Below are positions 22,285-33,173 of a DNA stretch of 64,000 nt, in pieces. Position numbers and translations under genes: made by a program. Position 1 is the first letter of the stretch. Every line of letters starts with the position of its first letter. Source of the DNA: Trebouxia sp. TZW2008 (lineage: Eukaryota > Chlorophyta > Trebouxiophyceae > Trebouxiales > Trebouxiaceae); NCBI GenBank assembly GCA_002118135.1, contig BDIU01000270.1, positions 21,784 to 85,783 on the forward strand, in the 5' to 3' direction. The notes below the pieces were generated by a model. That model was not told the DNA's origin. It saw only the letters and a program-made list of their open reading frames with translations, and ran no database searches.

Positions 22285-25200
22285 TCAGTACAATGACATG
22301 CCTGAGGAAAAAGCTGTCTGACTGGTCATTGGCATGGGTGTTGTCATAGAATCAGGTACAGGAATGTACTCATGTCTCAGAGATACATATGGATTGACAG
22401 CCTCAGTGTACTGCCAGAAACGTGACCAGTTTTGGGTTGTCAAGCGCTTGCGGGCATTCAGCATTTCTGGCTTGCTTGGGAGGCCTTGCTGTGCTGCAAT
22501 GTGATGCAGCAGCACTTCAGCCAGAATGAGGTCTGGGTCTGAGTGCATCAGAAGTTGCGCTGATTGCTTCATTGTCATCACCTGCATGCCATGTGATGCT
22601 GATGAAGTTGCATATGCATATGTGCATAGAATGTGTCATTGTCGTCAATTGCATGCCATTCAAAACTGATGAAGTTGCACATGCGTGCGTGCGCACACTG
22701 CTTCACGTTTATTGCCTGCATGCCATTTGATATTGCTGAAGCAACTGCATACGGCTTTGCTCAAAATTTCGGTCACCCTGGGCTTGCAAAGACTGCCATT
22801 GCACATAGGTTCTGCAAGTTTCAATACACTGATGCAGCCTGATGCCATGTAGCAGCATGTGATCCTGTATGATTCTGCTGAGCCTGTCTAGCACATGTTT
22901 AGAATGATTGAATGAAAAAAAGAAAATGATCGTGTCTGGCACAGCATAAATCACACAACTGGCTTGAGCATTTGCAGTTAGTATACCAAATACAACATGT
23001 TTTCGGGTAGCGCACACTACATAACGTGGAAGGTGACACACCCGACGTGTGAGCTCTTGCATTTTAGATGTTCAGAACACAGCATTGGAAAGCAGCTGTA
23101 GAAGATGCAACCAGGTCTAGCGCAACTTAAGCTTTGCAGCATAAACAGCTTGCTTCCAAAGACTGGTGCAGGCCGAGTTCCTTGCATCTTTGCCCAACAG
23201 GGCTCTGTACTTGCCAAGTTAACATTCATCCATTGGCCAACAGAGAGTTTGTTGTTACTAATCAAGCATGCACTGACTAGCCAAACACAGCCAAAGGGTA
23301 ATGCCAGCGAGCACATCTAACCCAGAAAAAGCTGCAACGACTATATGTCCATGAGGTTCAGGCAGTCTATGACATGGTGAACCACCCCCAAATATTGATG
23401 ATGCACAGAGAGAGCACGTGAGTTACGACTGAAGCCTTCAAAGAAATGAAGTATGCACTAGAGAAAAGTTGCCTTACCCCAAAGTACATTGCCCAGCACA
23501 GTCTCTGCACAAGCTGATGGCATTGAGCAGCATTCACTCTCAGCTCAGTGCCAATGCTTGCCACCTTGGTCAAATCCAGAAGAGGATCTGGACTCTTGTT
23601 GTGCACAAATGCTGTCAAGGTTGCCTGCTGCATGTTGAGCTCATGCTCTTTCAGCACATATACCTCCCGCAGAAACATCAAGTCTTGGACTTGGCCATTG
23701 GACAAGCCAAAGATGCCCTGCAACAGGCAATGACAGCTGAAGACAAATGAGGAAAGTTAGCTGTTAGGCGCTGAGATGGGAGCCTCTGTGGGTAGCAGCA
23801 GCCTAGGATGGCAGCTGTTGATACATGCTCAAGTTGGCTCTTGAAGTGCACAAATGCTGCGGAGGTTGCTTGCTGCATGTTGAGTCATGCTCCTTCAGCA
23901 CGTACACCTCCAGCAGAAATATCAAGTTTTGGACTTGGCCATTGTATAAGCCAAAGATGCCCTGCAAAACGAGATGGCTGCTGAAAACAGAGTAGAATTG
24001 TCCACGTCATCAGGAATGATACTGAGACTCTCTGTGAGTAGAAGCAGCCTTAGGTAGCAGTTGAACATGCACGCTCAAGTGCCTATATACGTGCTTTCAG
24101 CCAAGGCTTTGTTCCCATACTAGAAAAGTTGCCTCTTGAGACATGCCCAGAAGAATGGCTTGATCTCACTGTGCTGATAGCTGTGCAACCAGGAGTGAAG
24201 CGCCTAAGCCAGGCTTGTGCAGCTGTGGTTTCGAGTCATAGTAATAATTATAATAATTACATGTTCCAGCATATACTGCCAGGTATGTGTGGCACAAACC
24301 CTATCTTGCCATCGTTTTGAGTCGTGGCAAGAGCATGTCTAGAATGAACGTGACAAGGACAACAGCTGCTGAGCAGACTCACAATGAAGTAGTCAACTTG
24401 AGTACTGAAGATAGCACAACATCTTTGTCATAATCACATCGCCATTAGCATGCGCTCTGGTAGGCTTGCATGATCCAGCTAGGAGCATACAGAAGACAAC
24501 GTCAGCAAGGAATGAGCGATGATGACATAAGTTGGGCAGCAGGCTTACAATGAGGTAGTCAGCTTGATTGTTGAGGATATCAGGGCGTGGCATCAAGCCC
24601 GGCCCTGCCCCAAAGATGTGCAAACACTTGAGGCGCATTGTCTCCCAAACCAGCTGTACCATTTTGTCCTGCTGTGTGCTGTCATGACTGTGTTGCATAG
24701 AGCTCAAGCAATTTTGCAATGCGTTCATGTAAGCCTGCAAATAGATGGAAGGACAGTCAGCATGAACAACACACCTGCAGGCTGACACACTAATGAGATT
24801 CGGACCTTTAGCATTGTGTTGTGGCATGTTTGATGCACAGAAATTGATGAGAGATCAGGTATACAAAGCAACTTAACCTTGAGACACAGGGATTAAAATT
24901 ATTATAATGCAGCGCAAAGCAAGCACACTGCAAATCAAGCTATTGTTCAGGCTTGGCGTTTATCAATGTCACAGATGTATTGTTTGTGCAGGGAATTGAG
25001 AGCATATGCCCATACAGCAAGCAGACACAAGTCTGCATAGACAACTGACAGACACTTGAAGGCATAAATGAACAGAAGTGGTCTGTGCACAGTATCAACA
25101 AGCGCCTTTCCTGGGCTAAAATTAGCCCACTGCTCCAACGTACTGTCCAGAAAGTCTTGCAGTGCAGAGGTGTCGTACTGCCCACATGCAACTATGACTC

Positions 25201-26480
25201 TACATACACAAACCAAAGATGCATCATGGCGTTTGATCAACGCACCGCCCAGAAAGACTTGAAGCGCAGAGGGGTCATACTGCCCATATCAGCTACAGTG
25301 AGTTGGCACTCATGGCCAGGCAGGGTGACTTGCAATGGGGGCTTCTCAATGACTTCTCCATCTAGCCACGTCTGCTTGGCTTTGTCTACTTGCCCCTACA
25401 GGCATAGCACATACATGGTCATTGGTATTCAAGCAAACATAAAACGTTGTTATGTGTTGCACTTGCCCCTGCAGGCATAGCATATATATGGTCAATATGC
25501 TATGAGCATGAGTGCGAGCAGGAATTTTGATGGGTACTTGTGCCAGAAGGCACGCCGCAGACATGGTCAATGGTGACAGCATATGTGCACAGGAAATGCT
25601 GATGGGCGTTTGTGTTCTACAAGCATAGCGCGTACATGGTCAATGCTACTGATAAAATGTGAACAGCGCTTCTGATGGGCACTTGCGCATATCGGCATAG
25701 CAGATCCATGGCCAATACCTTTTGACCAAATGTGCACAGCATTGCTAACAGGCATGTTGCGTAGGTACACGTGCTTATGCCTTACATCAGTCTTGGTTGC
25801 ATTCTGCCTTTGGGCTTGTGACAGCTCTGTCTCCAGCATTTGCTGGCGAACCTGCAGCCCTTTCAATTCCTGGACGGTCCTTTCAAGCTCAAGTTCTAAA
25901 CTTTGTGCCCGTGCTTTGTGCACCTGCAGCATACAAGGCGCCTGTCACAGCAGACACAGCGCTAGGACACCTAGGTCAACTGATGCGCAACACTGTCAGA
26001 TAATAATTACAAAGACCAAAACCGTGTGAGCATTAGCATATTGAACACCTTTTGCTTGGCACGGAATCTCTTTTGATGCTCTCTATTAGCCTGTTTCCTG
26101 TCATTGTGTCCACTTCGCGGGCTCTGCAGTGGTGCAGTCGCTGGCAGCAGTGCACCTGTCCCTGGAAGCGGTTGCGACAACTCCATGTTTTGCTGGATGC
26201 TGGAACAGTTGTTCTGGTCCTCTGGCAAAGTTGAAAAGGATTCCGTAACGTCCTGTCCTTCGGAGTCACGGAGACTGTTGCTAGGTAACGCGAGTCTTTC
26301 GTCACGGTTGCAGATATCATCGGCATCAAGCCCCGCAGGCAATATGCCGGACGATATGAACTCGTCTGGTTCAAAATATACACCAAAATGAGAGGGTTCT
26401 GTTGCATGTACAGGCGGCGACGGGCCGCTAGACTTGAACAGCAGCAGTGGAGGCATGGGCTTCTCAGGACAGGTTTCCAT
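22285..26480 (-). CDS. bZIP transcription factor with long C-terminal domain
   Basis: Six exons, all separated by phase-0 introns: 26480-26049, 25923-25786, 25395-25246, 24734-24549, 23717-23478 and 22581-22285, giving 480 aa. The first exon ends in the basic region NDRKQANREHQKRFRAKQK with N-x7-R spacing (Asn132, Arg140). The second supplies the zipper (LELELERTVQELKGLQVRQQ with later leucines). The remaining ~290 residues, with MTPLRFKSFWAAYMNALQNC, a stretch rich in Cys/His and helices and ending SRFWQYTEAVNPYVSLRHEY, follow the layout of algal bZIP proteins that carry a conserved helical region after the zipper. Its function there is unknown. Introns contain decayed copies of exons 3, 4 and 5. 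The last exon and 3' flank also have a pseudogene copy at 18050-19300. Confidence 0.87.
23835..23957 (-). repeat. Frameshifted copy of bZIP exon 5
   Basis: Just upstream of exon 5 (23717-23478) the intron contains a second acceptor and exon start. Minus-strand GGCATCTTTGGCTTATACAA is followed by sequence equivalent to LMFLREVYVLKEHE. One base is missing at the codons for HELN, so the copy leaves frame (EHDSTC...). It retains a recognisable QATSAAFVHFKS in another frame. Confidence 0.85.
24385..24425 (-). repeat. Copy of the bZIP exon 4 3' end
   Basis: On the plus strand CTCACAATGAAGTAGTCAAC resembles TTACAATGAGGTAGTCAGCT at the donor of exon 4 (around 24546). The copy keeps a GT donor and the last codons (Q-V-D-Y-F-I) but lies about 150 bp further into the intron. 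Confidence 0.7.
25145..25200 (-). repeat. Copy of the bZIP exon 3 3' end
   Basis: The plus-strand sequence CCAGAAAGTCTTGCAGTGCAG parallels CCAGAAAGACTTGAAGCGCAG at the exon 3 donor (25246). Translated, TTPLHCKTFWTV parallels MTPLRFKSFWAV. It lies about 105 bp downstream in the intron and is not needed in the spliced frame. Confidence 0.75.
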
Positions 26481-27078
26481 GATTCAGTGGCTCGCCTTGG
26501 AGACCCACCACCGTAACGCGGGCCAAATTGTGCAGGCACGGTGCGTGTCACGCGACAGCTATTGCGCTGCACGACCCACTATGCATCGAAGATGTCACTT
26601 GAGATTGGCCTTTTCTCGTTCGTCTGTAGAGAGAGAGAGAGAGAATAATGTTACATGCTTTTTTGCTTATCGTGTTTTGTTTTTGTTGTCGCTCATGACT
26701 TACAACGATACAATCACACAGTTCAGTTGATTGAATAGAGTTTGCCACTTGTGACACATGCGATTAGACTTGTTGTCTAGCTGAAGCATGTAAAATTACT
26801 CTCTCTCTCTCTCTTTAGCCAGCCAACAAGGCTGTACAGCAGCTGCTTTAGGAAAGCGAAAATTTGGGCGAATTAGTCACAGAATTTGTCACGAAGTCCG
26901 AAGCACTCCGAAGCACTCCAAGTTGCTTTCTGCTTCTTCATGCAGCTCCAAGGTCTACCGACAAGGCTGTCACACGACACTGCTCTGTTTCTGTCCAGAT
27001 AGGAGATCCTTGTGCACCTGCTGAGATTCCAGAGCGCTGTTGAGGTATAAGTGTGCTCGTTTGCCACTCAGGGAAGCG
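26481..27078. other. Divergent intergenic region with GA/CT microsatellites
   Basis: Promoters of the bZIP gene (-) and the DUF1640-like gene (+) should lie here. It contains a (GA)n run at about 26628-26645, the hairpin repeat at 26752-26836 and tandem CCGAAGCACT units near 26897-26915. No gene was found. Confidence 0.45.
26752..26836. repeat. Hairpin repeat sharing sequence with window start
   Basis: Left part ACACATGCGATTAGACTTGT then AAGCATGTAAAATTACTC matches positions 7-55 of the window. After a CT microsatellite comes TTAGCCAGCCAACAAGGC, an exact reverse complement of GCCTTGTTGGCTGGCTAA at 20-37. The unit is thus a short inverted repeat around (CT)n and looks like a small foldback MITE family. 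No target duplication was identified. Confidence 0.65.
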
Positions 27079-27363
27079 ATGAGCCAACCTCTGCGAAGAG
27101 GCCTCTGCACGGCGTATGAACACGCCACCAAGAGTGCAAATGCATTGGAAGGACAGAATTTCACTAGGCAGCAAGCGGACCAGATTATAATCACCATAGA
27201 GAGGCATGCTGCTTCACGCAAAGATCTTGTGGAAGCTGTGAGCAGCCTCAAACAAGTTATGCAGGAGGTTGGTGCAGAAGGCAAGCAGCATGTAAACACA
27301 GTAGCCAGGTATACCCTTGCAGCGGCTGCAAGTGGAGTGGCAGTCTTTAAGTACTTTGCCTGA
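27079..27363 (+). CDS. Short DUF1640/MCUR1-like coiled-coil protein
   Basis: This is a single-exon frame of 94 aa from ATG 27079; an upstream TTG start was not used. It has a basic N terminus (MSQPLRRGLCTAYEHATKSA), a FTRQQADQIIITIERH segment resembling the FT-x-QA-x-x-I start of DUF1640, a short amphipathic coiled coil and a C-terminal hydrophobic helix TLAAAASGVAVFKYF. The layout matches the MCUR1/CCDC90 family of mitochondrial inner-membrane proteins, though it is shorter than usual. Family assignment is tentative; it could be an unrelated tail-anchored coiled-coil protein. Confidence 0.5.
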   Translation: MSQPLRRGLCTAYEHATKSANALEGQNFTRQQADQIIITIERHAASRKDLVEAVSSLKQVMQEVGAEGKQHVNTVARYTLAAAASGVAVFKYFA

Positions 27364-28354
27364 GGCTTGTTTTTCAAAAGTAGAAACGTCACACAGAAAG
27401 CTGACACATGCCATCTTATACTGTTGTCTTGCGCATGTTTTGCGATCTGGTGGTCCGTAGCTTTCAGCACATGAATGTGTGATGTCACAACAAACGTGAG
27501 TCAAACGAGTGTGTGCTTGCTTGCTCTGCTGCACTATATGTGATGCCTGCAGTTTTTCCCCGCTTGTCAACTGCTTGCCAATCTCTTCCTAGCTGTCAGG
27601 TCTGTAGACATGGTCCTCATGTTGTCATGAATCACTTGTTCAACTCCAAACTCAGATGTGCTGACTGTTGGGTCTAGACTCAGTCAGGCTGCAAGAGGTG
27701 TCTAGAATGTCTTTACAACAGTGCCCTGGCAAAGTTTGGAAAGATCACAAGCTTGTTTGCAAGCTGCCCCAGCTTTGAGCACTACCAGACACTACTATGC
27801 CACATTCACACAACTGTGGATTGCATGCACATCAAGACTTGTAACAATCATGAACGTACTCAATGCTGCAAAGTGTCAAACACTGTGCACCTGCTAAAGG
27901 CAAAAAGGATCTTAAACAATTACCGTCGTGGCTACGTTCATAGCAAGTCAGGCATGCTCATCATGATCATGGCCACTTTCGTTGCTTCAACAGACTGCTC
28001 TATAATGCTGGTGACCCGATGCTGGCAGTCCCTCTTCGCATTCTGCCAGATGCCGCTGCTTGATGCTTACGTCAAACACTCTGCTTGACTCGCTCATGGT
28101 TGATCAAACAATGAAGCTACTGAACAGCTTCTTTGGCAATTGCGTTCATTGGTGACCTTCTTCGACTGGTGACCTTGAAAATAATTCATCAGAGCAGGTT
28201 CTGGCTGTGTCATTACAGTCAAGTGCATGCCCTTGTGCTGTTTGTAGAATATTCCCCCTGTGAATGTGAAGTACAGCCTAAGTTTAAGCAGAGTCGCACA
28301 AGTCAAGTCGCATCTTAACTAGCAGTACAAAGTTTGACACCAATAACACTCTTC
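27364..28354. other. Intergenic, no supported gene
   Basis: A plus-strand frame at 27753-28088 is Cys/His-rich (HIHTTVDCMHIKTCNNHER) but has no family pattern and no plausible splice partners. The region probably belongs to the degraded-element zone that follows. Confidence 0.35.
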
Positions 28355-29430
28355 TCACATCCATCGATCTTGGCTGCTTTGCAAATCTGCATTGTTCAAA
28401 ACCACTTCAGCACTTAAATAAGTACCACTTGATTGCTGCTTTGCATGCTTGTTTGTGATTTGCAAAGGCTTGCATTTGGCAGTGCTGGACAGGTTCTCAT
28501 CAGAGACAATATTATCCATGTACGAGCAGCACCTGCCATTCCACAGCAGCTTGCATAGCACATCATCTAACAGCTTGTCTGCATCTCGCCTTTTGAACCC
28601 AATGAGCTGAAGGATGGGGAGCAGCATGATTTGCGCAAGGCTGTCGGCAACATGGGGCTGTGTGACGTTGTTTGATTTGGGCAGCACAGGAATCCTGCCA
28701 AATACTTGCTGTGCTGACCAAGTTTTCTGGCCTCCAGGAATCCTGGGAGGGACTCTGGCCTGGCATCTGTCATGTCCTTTGCTGCCATCTCTACAAAGCT
28801 GTGAGCCTGTCACCCACAGAATGGACAATCCTGTGCAATCAATGGCTGCTGCGGCAGCATGACATTGTTCAGGAAGATGTCTTGAGCCAAGAGCCACCAG
28901 ATGGGGTTGACTGCTGCTAAGTCAAAATGGTGCATGAGAAACAAGTGCTCATCAATTGTGCTGCTTGACTTCTTCTGGCCCCTGTTGACCACATTCACAA
29001 GGTCAGTCTCCCCAAAGAAAGCGCTGTCTGCAAAGTCCCTAGAGATGAAGAGGCTGTTCCTAGCCAGCCTGCAGCCCTGACTGGGGCGAAGGAGCAGGTT
29101 GTTGATCATGGCCACACAGGTGCCCAGCTGCAGCGCCTTTGCTGGGGCTGTTTCATCAAACACCGCTGTGTGCAGCCTCTGCAGCTCCTCTCGGGAGATC
29201 CTGTACTCATCTGCTGCTGCAACCTTCTGTAACGAGCTGTAAGCAAATAAGCCCAATGGAGCTAAGAGCGTTCCGCGATGGTCGTGTGTAGACACACAAG
29301 AGCGTCTGCAATTTTCTAAAGATGGACTGAATGGCGGCTCAGAGCTCACCGTCTCATGCTCAGCTGGATCAGACTCAACTGCAGAGCCTTCTAGATCTGT
29401 GATCCAGCTACTAAGCATGCCTATTTTCAT
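28355..29430 (-). pseudogene. Degraded protein gene, probably from a mobile or viral element
   Basis: The frame from ATG 29430 runs to a TGA at 28810. It includes natural-looking sequence such as VAAADEYRISREELQRLHTA, NNLLLRPSQGCRLARNSL and AAVNPIWWLLAQDIFLNN. Beyond the TGA the same frame continues convincingly (KDMTDARPESLPGFLEARKL). The likely reading then moves to another frame with QIMLLPILQLIGFKRRDADK and CKLLWNGRCCSYMDNIVSDE, ending at 28355. One stop and one frameshift thus break a protein of about 350 residues. I do not recognise the family; neighbours suggest a viral or transposon origin. Confidence 0.55.
29232..29290. repeat. Inverted repeat, left copy
   Basis: A 59-bp segment, starting ACGAGCTGTAAGCAAATAAG and ending CGATGGTCGTGTGTA, is repeated inverted at 29824-29883 with one extra or changed base. 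On the outward strands both encode HDHRGTLLAPLGLFAYSS. The copies are separated by about 530 bp. Confidence 0.9.
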
Positions 29431-29716
29431 AAACAATGCTCAGTCTATTACATTCCTCCCATCTGGTTTGGGCGTCCTTGATAAAACGCTGTCTAGCACC
29501 AGAGGGCTAAGAGAATGTTCTATTCTAAACACGGCTGTCCATCTTCTCATCTAGTCTATGTAATATACAATCTGCTTTGCATAATACAGTCTGAATCTGT
29601 TCTAGTCTATAACCGGTTCTACATTCTCTGCATGTGATTGTGCTTGAGCAAAGCAAAGCCATGAGAGTAGATGGTTCAGACAAGGTGCATGTGTCTGCAA
29701 TGCCTGTTGATGACAC

Positions 29717-29823
29717 ATGTCAGACCCTACTCTCATGGCAGACTCAGAGTTGAGTGCCGTACAAAAAGAGTACTCAGACAGATTTCCAGAAACCCTACCT
29801 GATGGACTGCCAGACAGGGATGT
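29717..29823 (+). mobile_element. Ty3/gypsy pol fragment
   Basis: The frame 29717-29905 contains VQKEYSDRFPETLPDGLPDR followed by DVTHD. This is the hallmark linker just before the reverse transcriptase domain of Ty3/gypsy polyproteins (FxDVFPEELPxGLPP-RxxDHxI). The match stops exactly where the inverted repeat 29824-29883 begins, so the retroelement was cut by another rearrangement. No reverse transcriptase core or LTR is seen. Confidence 0.75.
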
Positions 29824-29883
29824 TACACACGACCATCGCGGAACGCTCTTAGCTCCATTGGGCTTATTTGCATACAGCTCGTT
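29824..29883. repeat. Inverted repeat, right copy
   Basis: This is the reverse complement of 29232-29290. It abuts the gypsy fragment on its left and is followed within 90 bp by the BRO-like pseudogene on its right. Confidence 0.9.
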
Positions 29884-29970
29884 CCTGCAAGCATTTGGCA
29901 TCTGACATGACGACCCTTGCTGTATGTGCGTCAGATACATCACTTGTTTTTGCTTGGTGAGGAAACAACA

Positions 29971-30813
29971 ATGAACGCCTTTGACCTGGAATTACAGGAG
30001 GCCTGGGTCAGAGCAGGCACTCAAAATATTTTGTTGTTGGTGGTAGGAGCACAGCAAGACTTGTGGTCCAAGGGCAACAGTTCGACAGCTTATTGGGGAT
30101 GGGCACAGCCCTGAGTTGCATTGACCAAAATATTGAAGGGTCGCGATGTCAAATCCTTTGCTGAGCTATTGCCACAAGTTGTTTCTGCCCATGGAAACAA
30201 CACCCAAGGATGACCCAAGAGCCAGATATGTCGATGAAACTGGTCTGTAGAGGCTCACCGCCAATTCTACACAATAACAGGCTGAAGCCTTCCAAGATTG
30301 GGTGTATGAAAGTGTGCTGCCAAGCATCAGAAAGACAGAAGCGTATTCTTTGCAACAACGCGGACCAGTTGCTATTGGAGACAATGCTTGGTACAACAAG
30401 CGTTTGGAGGGCAAGGAGCTGATGAAGCTGAAGAATGCCAGCTTGCAACAGCTGATTGCTGGTGAATTTGAGCAGGCAGGCAGCTAGTTGTGTGCAATAG
30501 CAGGCAACCTGATCAATCAGGCAGTGCTTGGCTTCCCAGGGACAACAAAGCATTTCAAGAAGCAGCAACAGCTACCAGGGCATGTCAGCATTCCAGATGT
30601 GTTGAACATGCAAGGGCAGGTGGCCAGATGCTATGCAGAGAGACATGCTTTCAGAAATTTGTCACAGACAATTCAAAGCGTCTGAGAGGACTGCCTGAAT
30701 CAGAGCTGCTAACAGGGTTCAAGGGTCTGAAGATCAATCTGAGGCAGGGGTTTGTATCACCTGGTATGGGTGATCTGCAACCAAAACTACTGACAGTAGA
30801 GGGGGCACCATAG
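29971..30813 (+). pseudogene. BRO-N / KilA-type giant-virus-like protein, broken
   Basis: From ATG 29971 the sequence reads like a BRO-family protein of large DNA viruses and phages. An N-terminal part is followed by RYVDETGL, a TAG, more BRO sequence, a TAA, then AFQDWVYESVLPSIRKTEAY, the signature end of the BRO-N DNA-binding domain. A further TAG (30485) precedes a C-terminal part: HVSIPDVLNMQGQVARCYAE, then in another frame LKINLRQGFVSPGMGDLQPK, ending at 30813. At least three stops and two frame changes break it, so it is a fossil. BRO-N proteins bind DNA and are common in nucleocytoplasmic large DNA viruses that infect algae. No intron model restores it. Origin from a virus or a virus-derived element is inference. 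Confidence 0.85.
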
Positions 30814-30904
30814 CGCAAAGCAGAGCAGATCTGCCGGGCCAAAAAGCGACAGAAGTTGTGACAAATGGAGCAGCCGAAGACAGTACAATGCACTGTTTGA
30901 CTTT

Positions 30905-31830
30905 AATTGTGTCATAGCAGTAGACTCACCAGCCAACCCTCATCTGATGCAACTGCTTGAGCTGAGCTTTGCGCTGCTTGTGCTGCTGTGACTGGAAGGG
31001 GTTGTAGTCTGGCTCAGCATATCCATGCCGCTGTAACAGCTTCCTGTAGATGAAGCTGACACTGTTCTAGTAGTAGCGGCCAGGCTCTGTCAAGGTAGGT
31101 GAGGCAGCTTCTTCAAACATCTGAGTTGCAAAGGCTTCATGCTTGTCTGGGGTAGCAAACAGATCGCTTTGGCAATGCTGGGCACACCAAGCCTGCAAAA
31201 GCATGTGCTGCGTTGCCTGTCAAGTAGACTTCATACAAACAGGAACAACAGCAACATGTTGGTTGACTCTGATACAGTTGCCTCTAGCTTGAAGAAACAT
31301 CACAATCACAGCCTCTTTGTTTTAGACGAAACATTGCAGGCGACAAGAAGAGAATTGGCGCACAGCAATCAGCATAAGCCAGCTAAACAGGTGGATCGTG
31401 CAGGCTTCACTGAGCAAGGCGTGGACATCAGAAGTGCACTTGTGACAGCTTATGCTTTGTATCAGGAACACTACGGAGACCTCAGTGACATTGACTAAAG
31501 GTCGATGTTACACTGGATCCGTAAAAGTGACGTCATCAAACTACCTTGTACAGTGTAATCAAGCAAACAAATCACTCGCCGTCCACTTGTCAAGGAAGTC
31601 ATGTGGCCTGAAGACTTGGCATTCATGGGCTTTATAGCGCACTGCTCAATCTGCCACAGGGCTGACCACTCCTCTGTGGACAGCAGCTTGTGCTTGTGTT
31701 GCTTCTGCCATCTAGGATGCAACCAGCCATATGTAGGAGGGTCTGTCATCAGGTTCTCTCCATGCTTCTGATACAAGAGCAGCAGGTCCTTGTCCTTCTT
31801 GGAGAAAGCAGGACTGCAAGAAATGTCATC
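30905..31830 (-). pseudogene. Fragments of one or more degraded ORFs
   Basis: Minus-strand pieces look protein-like but are broken. About 31815-31615 reads FSKKDKDLLLLYQKHGENLM, then WLHPRWQKQHKHKLLSTEEW. About 31110-30920 reads EAASPTLTEPGRYY, a stop, then SFIYRKLLQRHGYAEPDYNP. On the plus strand 31139-31498 is a 120-codon frame ending GVDIRSALVTAYALYQEHYG. None is recognised. They flank the BRO pseudogene and probably belong to the same insertion zone. Confidence 0.4.
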
Positions 31831-33173
31831 ATGTCAACACTTTGCATCTGTCACAGGCTAAGACCATCACATTCAGCAGTCAAGTGAACTGCTTCTTATA
31901 CACAGTGCAGCCTATGCTGTTGTATGCTTGGACAGCGCTCACTCTCAGGTAATACGCAAAGGAAAGCAAGGAAGAAAAGAATGCAAATGCGAATACAGAC
32001 GCAAACGCTGTAACCCTTGAGAACATCCTACCTGATATTTGAAGGCATGCTAGGGCATCCTTGCCAAAAGATCACAACATAATTAGTAAGTTCCAGCGTA
32101 TTGTTGGAATTGCAGCGCAATAGTGATCATCAGCACAAGCCTCCATCAGAATGGACTACTTTGGCAAAATGGGCAGTCAAACTCACACAGTCATTCAGAC
32201 TTTGCTTGTTGAACCTTGCCCAATGACCTCCCTAAGTGACAATGGCCCGTCTTGATTTCGTGCGGTCTTGTAAGTCACTTCACCAGGCTCAGAATGTGAG
32301 GGTCCATCGAAACAGTCTGACTGGCGTTGAGCATGCACTCCACAGTGCTACAAGCAAAACTCGCCACACAGAAGCAGTGTGAATGAGGGTAATGCAGCGA
32401 GGCAAGCAATAGCAGCATCAAATGGATGAATACGTCACAAAGATTGGTGACTGCTTCTGTAAACACAAGTTGACATCAAATTCACTGTGATGGTGCCAGA
32501 GCAAAGATTCATGCTAGATTGGTCTGCAAATCACCTTTGCCGTCTGAGGCAATACAGACCTGTTGTTGGTAAAACAAACAGCTGAGCAAGGCTGGTACAA
32601 TCAGCTTGGTCTGTGGCGCCAAGCAGGCTGAATAAGGTGTGGGCTGCAAGTCACTCCCACTTTGCACTTTGGGTTGCAAAGACAGCATGATAGCATCCAC
32701 TGCATACAAAGGATGTATCTTCGTCCAGGCAAAACTCTCTTGGCGACCTATGTTCGCAAAAATTGCAGGCGTCCACGAGAGCAAGCAACAGACCAGAGCC
32801 CCGGGCAGCAGGCGGGAAAGACTATACCCAGTGGTGCGCGGCAGCAGACGTACCTTGCAGGAATAGCATCTCACTGATTACCCAATCTCCAGCCTGTACG
32901 TTTGCAAGGAGCCGAGAGCCTCCTCATGCACTGTTCTGCGCATTCCATTTTCAAACACGGATCCTTGCTCGCCGGTCCTTGCGCTAGTCGTGAGCGACCC
33001 TCGAAACGCCGTCATGGCCGTAAGAATTCTAAAGCCGATCCTATTTAGGACTGTGCTATCTGCTCGCGATTGGTTACAGATGCGGTGTCCAAAATCTGCC
33101 TTTGCAAGCAAGGTTCACCGCCATTGTTGAACCGGGTCTAGTAAGCATCAAATCTACTTTCAGTACAGACACC
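31831..33173. other. Intergenic, 5' flank of psaL
   Basis: No gene is supported. A 121-codon minus frame at 32874-32509 uses a GTG start and has no motif. The last ~170 bp before 33174 are presumably the psaL promoter and 5' UTR, with no recognisable light-response element claimed. Confidence 0.4.
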
